From Micromussa lordhowensis (taxonomy: Eukaryota; Cnidaria; Anthozoa; Scleractinia; Lobophylliidae): 64,000 nucleotides of DNA. The notes under the pieces are model-generated. The model had not been told where the DNA came from, made no database searches, and worked only from the letters and a program-made list of their open reading frames with translations. The stretch covers positions 8,875,683-8,939,682 of the forward strand of contig OZ026606.1 of NCBI GenBank assembly GCA_964020085.1. Reading direction: 5' to 3'. Shown here one piece after another: positions 21,995 through 33,690 of this stretch. The translations under genes and the position numbers were made by a program. Positions within the stretch are counted from its first letter, which is position 1; the number at the start of each line of letters is the position of its first letter.

Positions 21995-24720
21995 AATTTC
22001 TATTAAACCTTTATGCCATCATATCCACTAGTCAGATTTATTTGGGTTCATTTCCTTCTATACTGAAATCACTCCGAAATGCGCGTGTCGCATGAAATAA
22101 AACGCTTCGCTGAATGACCGAAAAACACGGTGTGTTAATTACCTACGAATTGTCGGACCTTTTCTCAACGAAAAGTCTGACCAAGACAAGATTTTGACAG
22201 CTTGCAATGTCTTGGAAAGCCTCGTCAGCTCAGTATCGGGAGTCTTTATATTAGTGGACATAACTTCAAGTTCTTCTCAATGAAAATATCGAAAACATGA
22301 CCGAGTTGATACATTCACCTTAATTATTGTAAACTGCGACTGACTGAGTTTCTTTTTCTTTTTAACGTTTGTCGCTAGTTGAAGGGGTACCGAACTTCGC
22401 GGAATTATTTTTTCTTTAAACTACAGGCTGCCATTCCGAGGCAGTTCTGATAAATGAGTTACCTGTCTCAACGTCTGGCTTATCTGATGAGCAAACTGAA
22501 AGGTAAACGGTATGGAAAAGGAATAAGTGTTTTAGATCTTAAAGCCATCACAATAAAAATGAGGGAAAATCACAGGCTTACATCGACAGCTTCTCCGCAA
22601 ATTGTTCAGAGGGCGCTTCAGAAAACTCAACTAAAATATTTTTCGAGTTGTTTGTTTTTCTTTTAGTGTCTCATGAGCTTCTCGTTAGAACGAGTTTGTA
22701 GAACAATACAAATTGTTCTAAGAGTTATTGTTTGTCGCCGTTTGTTACGTGTTTGTTTTGTGGTTGATTTTTCCCAAATGGTGTGATGGCGCCTTCTTGA
22801 TCTTATACGGTTTCGACACTAGCGATGACAATTCGGCAAACAAATTCGGAAGCGATGGCACACGATCATATAGAGAGTAAAAAATATTTTTCATCGCCTA
22901 ATACTCCTTATAGTATACTAAATTGTGAAAATTGCAGTTTCGGGTCATTGGGTTTGTTTGACAGTTGCGGACGTAAACAGTCTTTGTTGGAGTTTTGTGT
23001 TCTTACTCAGTTTGCATTCGTTATAATATGAGCAGTAGAAAAGAGAGCACATTTTTTTGCAGCATTTAATATAGGATCTGTAAGGCTAAATTACTTGAAA
23101 TCGTAATCCCTTGCTCGTTTCAATCGCGACGGTGGCTTTATTAAGCGAAATTATATATTTCAATTATTTTCAACACAATGGAAAAGTCATTATTTATTCC
23201 TAGAACTAAACAAGTCAAGTATCCACAAATGATCAATGTGGCGATTAAACCAAGGAAAACCACTTGTCTCCGCAGTTTTAATTTATGTGGTGCATGAAAT
23301 TCCAGTTTGAATTTGGCTTCTAGAACGAGGAATGTGTGACTGTTGATTCCATTTTGTGAGCCTGAGTGATTTGATCAGAAGTATGGTCAAATTTTTAGTG
23401 ACCCTGTATTCTAAACTTTAGCTTTTATGTTCAACAAATTCATCTTCCATTCCTTGCATTAAATAACTTACGTATCCTCAAATAATCAGAGAAGCGATTA
23501 AACTAAGAACATCTGAGCGGTTTTTCTGCACTGATAACATGCGCATTACGTAAGTATTTTCCATAATAAACGACACATCCGTAAGGCGGTCTATAAACAT
23601 TACCTACTCATATGGGAATTGTCCTATAATAATACTGAATGAGCCAAACTAATATCGATTTTGAACTCCTGTACTATATTAAGAACTGTTACAAACAATT
23701 TATAATGCAGTTTATTCCGGAAAAACGTCGCAGTCAAACATTTAATTTATTTGCTTGATCATGGATGTTTCTATTATTTTACTCATGGCAGACATCGATT
23801 CAATGAACTTATATATCTTGAATGTTATTTGGGTTGAGTCGTTGAGCTTGTTTATCAAGAACTCAAACAGACCGTGAATAAGCTGTTTATTCTTCTGCTG
23901 CTTTTTGAAAAAAAAAACAACTGCACATAATTTTTTTGTGGTTTTCACTAAAGGCACTGTCTGATAGGAATCAACGTTCTTGGTAAAGTTTGAATCGCGT
24001 GTAGCACTCAATTTTTGAGCAAGAATAACGTTTGACACAATAACGAAAAGGCACCGCAAATAATTAAAGTAGTCTACGAAATGAGTCAAACAATACGCGA
24101 GCGTTCAATATTACACGTCGACCTTAGCTCAATCCTCCCCCAATTCATCTCCCTCGAGCGAAGCGGAGGGGGTGAATAGGGGTATGTAAATCTGCCGACT
24201 CGTGCCATTTTTCGCCAAATCCGTCGATCCGCCAATACTTTCGTTCAAACTGATGCGGAACCGCATTGTTTGAAAACTTTCTGTGGCGTATTTTCACTCC
24301 AACAGTATGTCACTCCGCATCGCGCAGAATGCCTGGACATCATTAATTATTCATAATCGGCGAAGTGGTAAATTTCGATACGAAAGCGCGTTCAATAGGC
24401 CAGAATAGACCCTTTGCATGATCCGGTCACATGGTACGGAATAAATTATGCTGGGACGCAAGTTACACAGTGGGACTTTCAAAACAAAGGAAAGTCGGGC
24501 TGGACTGGTACGAGTTCCTTTGTTTTGGAAGCCCCACTGCGTCATTTTCGTCCCAGCATAATTTATTCCGTACCATGTGACCGGACCGTGCAAAGGGCCT
24601 ATAAGGAAGAAAAGGCCCAAATTGGTTAAGTGGGCTTATTAACAAAAATCGCTTTTCTGATTTCCTGAAGCTCTAACATAGAATTGGGCATACGGCTTTT
24701 GGAAGAGTTATGATTAAACT
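21995..24720. repeat. Segmental duplication, copy A (partner 60437-64000)
   Basis: From about 21995 the sequence matches 60437 onward in the same order and orientation at high identity. This includes the shared small ORFs at 22454-22666 / 60889 and 22825-23031 / 61248, and the foldback element at 24407. The copies differ by scattered substitutions, small indels and one 936-bp insertion in copy B. No established gene is recognised inside. The conserved 22454 frame (MSYLSQRLAYLM...) differs at only two residues over the shared part, but I cannot tell whether it is translated. The block begins 115 bp upstream of the PLA2-like start codon. Confidence 0.85.
24407..24602. mobile_element. Foldback MITE, copy 1
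   Basis: The arms contain CCGGTCACATGGTACGGAAT and its reverse complement, about 75 bases each, and end near CCCTTTGCA / TGCAAAGGG. A second full copy is at 63731-63927 and a partial copy at 56052-56191. Overlapping ORFs on both strands here come from the palindrome. Confidence 0.8.
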
Positions 24721-25159
24721 ACAATTTGAGCCTAAACCAAAGGAAATTTAGGAAGCAGAAGGACTATCCCTTCGCAGTTGAAAAACTGCAAAATTGGACG
24801 CTTTTTAGTATGAAGTCCGTTTTCAACAGCGGTTTATTGAAAGTCCAAACCGCCTTGCAATATTCGGCATACGGCAAACGGAAGATGGATCTTTTCTTAA
24901 ATAAAATCCGTTTTAAGTTTGGTAATTGATGAACGAGAACCACTATCCCGTTCAATTTGAAAACTGCCTGGTCAATTCGCGTTTGAAAATGGCGCGTTCA
25001 AAGTAAGCGTGCCATTTTTTTTTAGCTCAGGACTGCATAACAATGGCTGTCAAAACTAACAATACCTATTCAAGAAAACCATTTAGATTTAAATTAGTAC
25101 CTATTTGCCGCGAATTTTAAAACTGGTCTCCCAGCTGAGTCATTCGTCCATACCGCGCA

Positions 25160-25435
25160 ATGAACATGGAGGAAAGAAAAAACGCCAGTGATCGGGAGCT
25201 CTCTTCAGAGCTCTTTGAAAACCCGATCCACCCTCTATTAATACATATGGTTCCTCCTTTCGTTGATGAAAACCACCGGATGTTTCATCTGCAAGTGAGT
25301 GGCGAAGCACTGTGGAACTGGAGAGATGTTTGTAGGCCAGGAACACTGTTTGAGTTACTTCAAGCGAGTATTTTGCTCCTTGGCTACCAGCTACATTACT
25401 CAGCGTGCGAGCGAGTCGGAGACGTTGTCACCTGA
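25160..25435 (+). pseudogene. Possible N-terminal exon of the DDE-like repeat-family gene
   Basis: A 91-codon frame starting at an ATG contains WNWRDVCRPGTLFELLQ and ILLLGYQL. I associate this pattern with the N-terminus of a widespread uncharacterised cnidarian gene family whose later exons follow. The frame closes at 25435, and the downstream family frame opens after a stop at 25441, so either an intron or a frameshift separates them. The assignment rests on memory of family members, not on a search. Confidence 0.35.
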
Positions 25436-26099
25436 AGCATTAGACGAGCAGCACGAACGGAAAACAACGAAAAAGGCTGAAGGCGGAAACTTGGGTGAAA
25501 CTAGGGATAAAACCGGAGGCGGTAAAGCAGACTCCGGGTCATGTCTTGGCGCAGCTAAACCAAGCAAACGGCAACCTCCACGCTACCGCGGAAAAGTCGG
25601 CGGAATTGTTTGCCGAGATACGAGAGAGGCTTGCTCACTCTGGAAAAGATTTTACAGAAGTGGGAAAAAGGCAGCAGCACAGACACTTAACACAAATACA
25701 GTAAGTTGACTTCCAAAATTGTTGTTGTTAACCACTTGATTGCCAAGGCGAGAACTTCATGCAAATAAGACTGGTAACCGGTCGCTTCGCCAAAAGTCCC
25801 TCTCACTCGAAAAAAAAGTCAATTCACCCGAAGTTTTATGAACACAAATTAGGGAGTAGTCGGCGCCCAAATGTGTTTCTCTCTATATTTCCTCCCTCGA
25901 TATGCCCGAATCAGTCTTAAATCATCGTCCAATGTTTTCATTTATAGACAGAAAGCTCAAGATGCGTTGTGGTTCGGGGAAACATATGGGTTATTGCCAG
26001 AATCATTAACGCTCCGCGACAAAACTGGATTGCTCCATGAAATTAACTTAAAGGAAACTCCAACAGGTGAACTAAATTCCAAACGAATAGTTTATTAGA

Positions 26100-26430
26100 T
26101 AACAATAATTCACATTAGTATATACTAAAACAGTGGATAGCGTTGATGGCGCGCGCTGATTGGCTCGTCAAACTCCGGATATCCTGTGCTATTTACCTCC
26201 GAACAACTCGAGAGAAAATGGCGTCCGGTTTGCATCCGTGAAAAGTGAAGAAATCATCCAAATTAATTTGTTTTTGGTGTTTATTATCTCACTGTTTTAG
26301 TATATACTAAAACAACTATTCACCTCAGTGTCGGTGGCTAGCGGTAGATATTAACCTCGCCGCTTCGCGGCTCGGTAAATATCCACCGCTAGCCACCTCC
26401 ACTTTGGTGAATAGTTGTTAAATAGTCATC
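26100..26430. mobile_element. MITE/foldback in intron of the DDE-like gene
   Basis: AGTATATACTAAAACA occurs at 26117 and again at 26299. A strong inverted repeat at about 26312-26418 (ACAACTATTCACC ... GGTGAATAGTTGT, with an inner GTGGCTAGCGGT pair) follows. It looks like two nested foldback elements. No coding capacity. Confidence 0.55.
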
Positions 26431-26440
26431 GTCATCTTGC

Positions 26441-27390
26441 TTGAGCCTAGGCTTCCCTAGAATGTACGCTGATGACACGAATGTTACCTTTGCTGCATCT
26501 GACATGCTTGGTCTTGAGACCCAAATCAATACTGAATTGAAAAGCATTAATCTTTGGCTCAGAGCTAACAAGTTAAGCCTCAATGTGGCAAAAACTGAGT
26601 TTGTGGTCATTAGCTCACGACAAAAACTGCAGTCTTTAAATGACAAGACAGTAAATATTAATGTAGAGGGCGTTAAAATAAACCAAACAGATCATAGCAA
26701 AGCTCTCGGACTGAACATAGATGAAAACCTATCCTGGAAGGAGCACATACACGAAATTTCAAAAAAAGTCGCTTCCAGTATCGGTGCACTTATGCGAGTC
26801 AGACCGTTTATTTCAATGCACACCGCTATTAAAATATACAAAGGTCTTATCGAACCACATTTTGATTACTGCAGTGTTGTTTGGGATGGCTTGTCGCAAC
26901 AGCTGAGTGAGAAACTACAAAAACTACAAAATCGCGCTGCCAGAGTAATTACTAAATCAAGTTATAATACGAACTCTAGCTATCTGCTCAACTCCCTCAG
27001 CTGGGATAACCTATCAGTTAGAAGGACGAAGCAAAAGGCAAATTTAATGTACAAATGCGTTAATAAGCTCGCCCCAAATTATCTTTGTAACATGTTCATT
27101 CCGAGGGCTTTGTCCTTTGATCTCCGTGACGCGAGTCAAAAATTGTACTTGCCGAAACCGAGAACTGATTACCTTAAGCGTAGTTTCAGTTATAGCGGAG
27201 CTTATCTTTGGAACGATCTCCCTGAGGATATCCGCACTACAAAATCTCTAAGCAACTTTAAAAGAAGAATCGATAAATGGCTCTCTGTATCGGACTCCCA
27301 CACGGCAAATATGTAAACCAGTAAATAGAAAATTTTACTTAAGAATTTCTATTGTTATACTGATATTTTTACCGTGTTTTAAATAAAGAT
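26441..27390 (+). mobile_element. 5'-truncated LINE, reverse-transcriptase C-terminal part (CR1/L2-like)
   Basis: A 291-codon frame starts just before the catalytic YADD box (MYADDTNVTF). It then shows the usual non-LTR thumb and connection order: LSLNVAKTEFVVIS, LGLNIDENLSWKEHI, YKGLIEPHFDYCSVVWDG, LQNRAARVI, LSVRRTKQKANLMYK, WNDLPEDIR. Everything upstream of motif C (the N-terminal RT and endonuclease) is missing, as is normal for 5' truncation. The frame is uninterrupted, which suggests a fairly young insertion. An AATAAA and a (TTCA)n tail follow, as in CR1/L2-type elements that end in short tandem repeats. Confidence 0.85.
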
Positions 27391-27454
27391 TTCATTCATT
27401 CATTCATTCATTCATTCATTCATTCATTCATTCATTCATTCATTCATTCATTCA
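27391..27454 (+). repeat. (TTCA)16 microsatellite, 3' tail of the LINE
   Basis: Sixteen uninterrupted TTCA units follow the LINE sequence AATAAAGAT. Confidence 0.95.
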
Positions 27455-29004
27455 CGGCCTTGAGAGATGATGCTGAAAAAGAAAATATGCCAGTTAGTCA
27501 AGGGGCCCCGAACACACAAAGAGAAGCCATATAACACCAGGGGAGAGTTGTAAGGGTAAGTTAACTGCATTCAAGAATAACTTGCCACTAGCCCACTAGA
27601 CACAGAGTAAAATCAAACTGGAAAATGGCAAATATTATTTAAAACATTTTTTTTTGTTGATTCCAAACCAGCTTGATTATAACTATTTTATAAACATTAC
27701 TTGAAGAGTATAATGATAATGACTGTAATGATGATTAATCAGGAAAAAAAAGGAACATTTCACCAGAACAATCACATGACCACAAGTCTTCGGTGTAAAT
27801 GTAGGCACACAATCACTTGATCAATATCACTTAAACATGTATTCTTGCAGACATTAATATGGGATCATTTTTCCATTTCCCTACAGAAAAGAAAAGGCGT
27901 GCATATGAAAAGCTGACCACAGCTGACAAAGAAAAAATTCAGGGAATCCTATTCATTATGGACAAATTTTCTATTTCCAGGGAGGCATACCACGAGCTGA
28001 CCCAGAAAGACGACACCTTGCCAAGATCTTACCTGGTAGAAGGTTGCCAAACAGCCTTTGACTCACACTGGCAAATTACAAAGACACCGGGGAACCAACC
28101 AGGAGCTGAGTTTCCATTCAAGGATTTACTAAAGAAAGAAATAGAGGAACATGTAAGTTAAAATTCAAATAAAACATGTACATTGCATACAGCATATAAA
28201 GTACTGCACACTCAAAATTAATGTCAGACTTACCATATTTCCTCGAATAATAGCCGGGGTGATTATTTCTATTTTCGAACTAAAAGCTGATTTTTGTTCT
28301 ATTTTGCAGCTCAAGAAGTCCAACCAACCAGCAGCTCCAACTGTGAAAGTGAAAATATCCGGAGATGGTGCAAGAATGTCTCATTCAAGCTCACTCTTTG
28401 TTTGTTCATTTTCCATTCTGGATGAAGGTCAAAATGTTCTTTCTAGTGCAGGTAACATAAATTAATTTCTTCAGCATAATTTATTTTCATTAACAGAAAA
28501 GTGGGTAACTGAAATTTATAGAAACCCGTGGTTGTACTTAAAACAATGTCAACAAATGCTTATGACAGTGTCTTAAAACTTGTACAGGAATAGCCAGGTT
28601 TATTGCTCAGACCCATTTAATTACTTTTCCTCTTTGTGTTATTGTAGGCAATCACACTATGTCTGTGGTAAAAACCTCAGAAGATTACAACAATCTAAGC
28701 ACTGGACTTTCAAATGTGAGACGGGCAGTCAATGAATTGATTGAGGCTGGTTTCATTTTGGTTAATGGAAGGAAAGTAGAATATAAAGGCAGAAACCGAC
28801 ACAACGTAGAATGTTTTTTAGAACGTGTACTATATTTCGGCTGGCCAAACCAGCCTTCTTCAGGTACAATGGAAAATTTTGCATCGGGGCGTGTTTTTAT
28901 GTAGCATGTTACCGGAAATACGTAAATAATTGACAGTGTAAATTACAGATAAGCATATGAAGAAATAAAATAGTAAATAAACAAAGTAAAGTAAAAGGAA
29001 ACGA

Positions 29005-29876
29005 TTAAAATGTTTCTTCGCGGATGTTCAGACCATCAGGAACAATTGTTCTGCCTTTTTGGATTAAAAAAGCCTCCCTGGCCTTACGGATGGAGTCTCG
29101 GTTAGAAGAGATTTTTTCGATGGGTATTAGTTGTATGTCGTTAGCAGTGTGGTTAGTAGAGGACAGGAAATGTTCTGCGGCTGTAGTAGGTTTAGATTTG
29201 GTGTTAGGGTTATCTATGGTACGGCGGTGTTCATTAAAACGGTCTTTTAAACGTCGTTTAGTCTCTCCTATGTATTGTAAATTACAGCGGTTACATTGAA
29301 TTATGTAGATGAGATTCTTAGTGTCACAGGTAAGGTTAGATTTTATGGGACGCGTTTCACCGGTGGAAAAGAAAGTATATGTAGTGAGGCCGTGAGAAAT
29401 GTAGGGGCAAGTAGCGCAGTTTCTGCCACAACGGAAGGAACCAGAAGGAAGTTGGGGTTTGGCAGAGTTAGAAGAGGGTTTAGCTGTGACAAGTAAGTCA
29501 CGAAGGTTGGGGGAGCGCCTGAAGGCTACTACAGGTAAATGCTGAAAAACTTTTTTGCAACGGTTTGAAGAGAGCAACAAATTGTAATGTTTTTTCGATG
29601 ATGTTAGAGATGTAAGGGAGTGATGGATTAAATGTAGTTATAAATGGTATACGTTTAGGTTTGTTGACGTCTTTGGTTTGTAACTGAGTGAGTCTGCGGG
29701 GGATGTCGGCGGCGCGTCGTATTTGTTTGGTGACGAAGTTACGGCTGTAACCTCGTTTAAGGAGGTAAGTGGTAAGTTGAGCAGCGCGAGTATTGAACGT
29801 AGCGTCGGTAGAACAGATACGTCGTAAGCGGAGTGCTAGACTGAAAGGAATGGCTTTTTTAGTATGTAAGGGATGG
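29005..29876 (-). pseudogene. PLE reverse transcriptase C-terminus plus GIY-YIG endonuclease
   Basis: Minus-strand reading continues the RT frame from the far side of the Polinton-like insert (about 29876 to 29580: LRRICSTDATFNTRAAQL, RRAADIPRRLTQLQ). It then shifts by one base at a T-run near 29578 into a 191-codon frame. That frame has the PLE linker (FRCGRNCATCPYI) and the GIY-YIG nuclease (IYIIQCNRCNLQYIGETKRR, then LKDRFNEHRRT). The nuclease domain itself is uninterrupted and ends at 29005. GIY-YIG nucleases nick target DNA in Penelope elements. Confidence 0.85.
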
Positions 29877-29882
29877 CAAGAT
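29877..29882. repeat. 6-bp target-site duplication (left)
   Basis: CAAGAT directly precedes the AGTAGTAGG terminus of the Polinton-like element and matches the copy at 43267-43272. The flanking PLE sequence contains this hexamer only once when the two sides are aligned without the insert. Confidence 0.9.
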
Positions 29883-29954
29883 AGTAGTAGGAAACAGACA
29901 GTTCAACGCCAGGGCGTATGCGTAGGGGCGTAGGGGGCGTTGAGGGGCGTCCGT

Positions 29955-30185
29955 GACGCCATAATCCCCTAGGAAATGACATCATTCCCCATTCCGGGAG
30001 ATGACATCATTGGAATGAAGCGGTGTTTGCGTAGGGGCGTAAGGGTGTTCATGACATCATTTTTTACCGTAATGTGACGTAATTCCCCTTTTCGGAAGAT
30101 GACATCACCGTGGGGAAAAGCTAAAAATAGATCAGATGACGCTGTAGGATAATTTTAGAGGATGACATCATGAAATGAAACCTCC
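29955..30185. repeat. Subterminal repeats (TGACATCA) near the left end
   Basis: ATGACATCA-type octamers occur at about 29968, 30002, 30051, 30109 and 30164, with TGACGTAA and TGACGCT variants between. GCGTAGGGGCGTA occurs at about 29920 and again at 30030. The array is mirrored in the right repeat (about 42975-43190). Subterminal iterated motifs in transposons usually bind the transposition or replication machinery; the function here is inferred. Confidence 0.65.
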
Positions 30186-31559
30186 TGCCTAATTCGGTCT
30201 ATTATTGAGATCAACAAGAAAAAAAAAATTTATTAGCAGGGTAATTTCATCTCTGAATAAAATTTACTTTATTTCTATTACTTTATTTTATGACCCGGGA
30301 AATATCAATTATGTATAGGCGACATGAAAATTACTTTTCCACGTTTGGACCGTCAATTTGTATTTTCATTTTGAATAGACGCTAAGCAGAAAAGAAATTT
30401 CCTTTGAACATGATTACTATAGGCTTTAGCGCCTTGGGCCAATGTCTGTATGGATCGCGGTTTCGTCTTATTTGCCTTAGTTATTATAAAAATCTACGAT
30501 TGCGAATAAACCGATTTCTATTTGGTCTGACAAAACAATTCCATTTGTTCAAACACATTAGAGTTTTCCATTGCCTCTATGTTATTGAAAAAATAATGTC
30601 CCTGGGGTCATTAACCGCCTAAAGTTATGCAAGTAGACAAGACCGAGAAAATGAACGAACAAAAATGTTTTCAAAGACGTTTACTGCAATCAATTAATTA
30701 ATCTTAAACTATTTACAACTCATAGAGCTCTAACAAGTCAAGTGATCATTTGGACGTCCTACTGTTAGTTCTTTCAATGCAGTTATGATCGAGTGCGCTG
30801 AACCATACTTTGTACTCAAGGCCTTTTCGATAATTCTGTGAAGTCATTAGTCATTAACTTCAATGAAACTTCGAGGTAGCATTGATAGTCTTGTATCCTA
30901 TATCCTATAGGCCCTAATCCCTCTTCTGAGTGTTCTCCGACTGTTTTTGGTCTATAACATGCCTTGATATAAATAGTCTAAGCTCTATTAAATATAATGC
31001 AAGTCAAAATCATAGAGATTCCTTTCATGACTTCACATCCCGATAGTTTTCATTCTGCTCATATCTAATTCCCTGAGGCGCGACGCGAGCTTTGTGTAAC
31101 TATCTAACACGTTTAGTCAATAGAACATCCAGCGCAATTGACTGAATGTAACTCGTGTTTTATTGGATACATCTCATTTTCTCCTGTCCGTTTATCTTTT
31201 CCATCATAGTCCTTGAGAGCTCGATAACATTGTTAGCTACGTTTTGCACCGGTATGCAGTTGTTGTTATAAACCATGTTTGTTACAAACCATGTTTTAGT
31301 GTTAACACTTGTTTGGTTTACTTGACGATACAATAATGCAAATGCTTTATTCGACTATAATTTATAATTATACCTTGAGAGGCTGCGCCGCTTTCCTATT
31401 TGTGACGTTTTCATGATATCTGTTACATTTTCAGTGACAGGCGGGAATGCTGAGGCATCGCACAAAATGCAGTTTGTGCAAAGTAATAACTTTTTTTTAA
31501 AATTAATTTTCTCAGTGAAAACTTTTGAAAAGAATACCATCCTTGCTAAATAAAACTGC

Positions 31560-32923
31560 TCTTAATGAGACTTGGCAAATTGCAGCCAATATTTTCGTTC
31601 TGTTTCAAATAAATCATGTACTTGTGCCAAATGTTTTGCTAAACGAACTAAAATTTTGGACCCGCAACCTGACATCGGACAATGTTTACATTTCCTCCGC
31701 ACCATGTTATCTCTGTGAAAGTTGGATTACAACTGAACAAAACTTTGCAAAACTACATTCATCAAGCGAAAAGCGCCAAAAACGCCAAAAACGCCACATT
31801 TTAGCGTTGTGTTTTTCTCTCAGAGCACGCGTGGAATCGCACGTGGAGATCGTGAGAGGAAAGCGTGCGCGTGGTTTCAATAAAAGTTTTTCCTTATCTC
31901 TGTAAAACTCCGTAGAAGAAGTGACTTACAATAACATTTGACGATAAAAACTTGCGACAAAACGTTGCTTAATAACATTGTAAGATTTAAAAAAGTTAAA
32001 AAACGATAAAAAGCTATAGAAAGCTAAAATCGACGACGTTTCAACGTTAACATAAGGTCATTATCAAGTCAAGAAAATATAAAAATAAGTTCTATAAATA
32101 CTAAAAAAGAACAATAAGGAAAAATAATTTACAAGTTAAACAAAAAGTTTAGGACGTATGGAGTCCGTTTGCACGTTCAGATTAGGTTTGAATTTCTTAA
32201 TATAAAGAAAGCATTTCAAACACTAAACAATCAAGTTTACCTTGACACTTTCTCAGAATCTTAAAATGACTCTCGTTCAAACGATCCCTCAAACCATGCG
32301 CTTCATGAAAATGCTTGCCAATTGCCGAATTTTTGTGTTCAGCGACTCGTTGAAAAAGGTGTCGGGCCGTATAGCCGACATAATCTGCATCGCACAGATC
32401 ACATACAAAATGATAAACAACGCATCGCTGATTAACAATCTGACGGCTTGGCTTCTCTAGGCTTAAGGTCTTGTTCTAATTTCTTGCTTACAAAAACTGG
32501 CTGCAAAGCAAGGCCAATCTTATAACTGAGATCACGCAACTGTCTTCGAAAAATCGAATGATAATCGAATGATAAATCACTAAATAAGTTAATAATTTCT
32601 CTGTAAAGGAAATCTCGAGTTTCTTACCTAATGTACATTTTCAGAAATAAATCGTGTACTTGCAATTGTGCCAAATGGTTTGCCAAACGAACTAAAATTT
32701 TTGACCCACACCCTGGGATGGGGCATTGTTTACATTTTCTATTCACCACATTAATAGTGTAAATGTTTAAGCCTAATTGAACAAAACCGGTTATAATGCG
32801 GAATTTATACGGCCAAACGGGCCAAAAGGGCCATTTTTACTGTTGTGTTTGAGCACGCGTGGAATCACGCGTGGCGATAGCGTGAGGGAATGTGAGAAAA
32901 AGGCACGCGTGTGCTTTCAATAA
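31560..32923 (-). mobile_element. PLE relic inside the left inverted repeat
   Basis: Two direct repeats (about 31560-31900 and 32600-32923) each contain a degenerate Cys-rich start (TGTAAACATTG/ATGTAAACAATG), ending in CACGCGTGG...CTTTCAATAAAAG-type sequence. They flank a GIY-YIG fragment at 32445-32197. The layout fits two PLE copies in tandem, or pseudo-LTRs, with most of the RT deleted. The same relic lies in the right repeat. Confidence 0.6.
32197..32445 (-). pseudogene. GIY-YIG endonuclease fragment (PLE relic), left copy
   Basis: Minus-strand reading gives VVYHFVCDLCDADYVGYTAR, then LFQRVAEHKNSAIGKHFHEAH and a C-terminal KCQGKLDCLVFEML, ending at TAA. The upstream part of the protein (QLRDLSNKIGLALQPVF) is one frame away because of a single-base shift near the start. 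This is an inactivated PLE C-terminus. Confidence 0.75.
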
Positions 32924-33522
32924 AAGGTTTTTCTTACCACGGCAAAATTCATGTTTGTCCTCTGATTTTAAGTCTGGTAATCCTACCAACAGCAGTAATT
33001 TTATTTCGATTGACCATTCGATGTTGAAAATCAAGACAGCGACCACCGTCGGTGATGCTCCATCTATTGCCACTAAATGTCGAAGGTGGTGAGGAGGATA
33101 ATCAAAGTGAAGAGGATATGTGATTTTTATCCGAACAACCGAATTATAAACCTCACACTTGTGCAAATTTTGTTTCGTTCGACGGAGACTTGTGAACACA
33201 CAATAATCCAGACATTGTTTTTACGTATCCATTGTTTTATTTACATCAACGTTCGATTACTTTTACATGTGATTACGTAGGTTCCAGGAGTAATCCGCTT
33301 CCAATCTCTCCTTGTATAACTAATGCAAAGCGTCTCACCTTTAAACTTTCCAATGACTTTTTTGTTCTCAGTGTGTTGTAGAGGAAATGATCTTTGAGAT
33401 ACTTAGATAAGTCGAACAATTGTGCATCGCTTGGTCTGTCAGACCTTTGGAAAAAATGACGTCATCGCTAAATAAAGCACTTGTAGAGATGGTGCAATAC
33501 CTGGAATTTTGGTGAATATATT

Positions 33523-33650
33523 AGCGGAGCTCCGGCGGCCGAAGGCCGCCAAGCGGAGCCCCATACCCATATTAGGAAACTGAAGGGAACCCATGAACTG
33601 ATTTTCTCATGTGTATCATGGCTAGCGGTATTGCTCGTGGGCGCGTACGC

Positions 33651-33681
<31 letters not shown>

Positions 33682-33690
33682 CGACGGTGG
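33523..33690. repeat. GC-rich hairpin and (ACG)n microsatellite in the element core
   Basis: GCGGAGCTCCGGCGGCC and GGCCGCCAAGCGGAGCCCC form a hairpin at about 33525-33563. About ten ACG units run from 33651 to 33680. Both lie in the unique region upstream of the polymerase gene. No ORF is supported in 33310-34445. Confidence 0.6.

Larger units (their letters stand above)
25442..28818 (+). pseudogene. Multi-exon repeat-family gene with DDE-transposase-like landmarks, 5' portion
   Basis: Phase-compatible exons are about 25442-25697 (end before GTAAGT), 25947-26066, 27887-28152, 28310-28451 and 28648-28818. They encode RHLTQIQ/QKAQDALWFGETYGLL, a basic helical segment (YEKLTTADKEKIQGILF), then KISGDGARMSHSSSLFVCSF and a GNHTMS segment. 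The last exon is interrupted in frame at about 28818 by a Penelope-like retroelement. The family resumes at 45684. SGDGARMS followed by a beta-rich F..FS stretch recalls the region of the first catalytic Asp in RAG1/Transib-type transposases; this is an inference from layout only. A LINE sits in the second intron. The copy cannot make a full product. Confidence 0.55.
29883..33309 (+). repeat. Left terminal inverted repeat of the Polinton-like element
   Basis: It is the reverse complement of 39848-43266 over about 3.4 kb with only scattered substitutions and small indels; by eye well above 95% identical, and ORFs are shared verbatim. The inner boundary is at CCAATCTCT (33301-33309), with weak similarity a few bases further. 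Confidence 0.9.

Noticed and set aside
24351..24645. Several frames on both strands repeated at 63677-63955
   Set aside because: They are the two arms of a foldback MITE; the peptides are near mirror copies and have no family.
30404..30622. 72-codon frame present in both inverted repeats
   Set aside because: Same reason; AT-rich, no motif, no regulatory context.
32837..33199. 120-codon minus-strand frame conserved in both inverted repeats (39924-40373 on the right)
   Set aside because: Conservation follows from the repeats being nearly identical; its end differs between copies and I see no known motif, so I do not call a gene.
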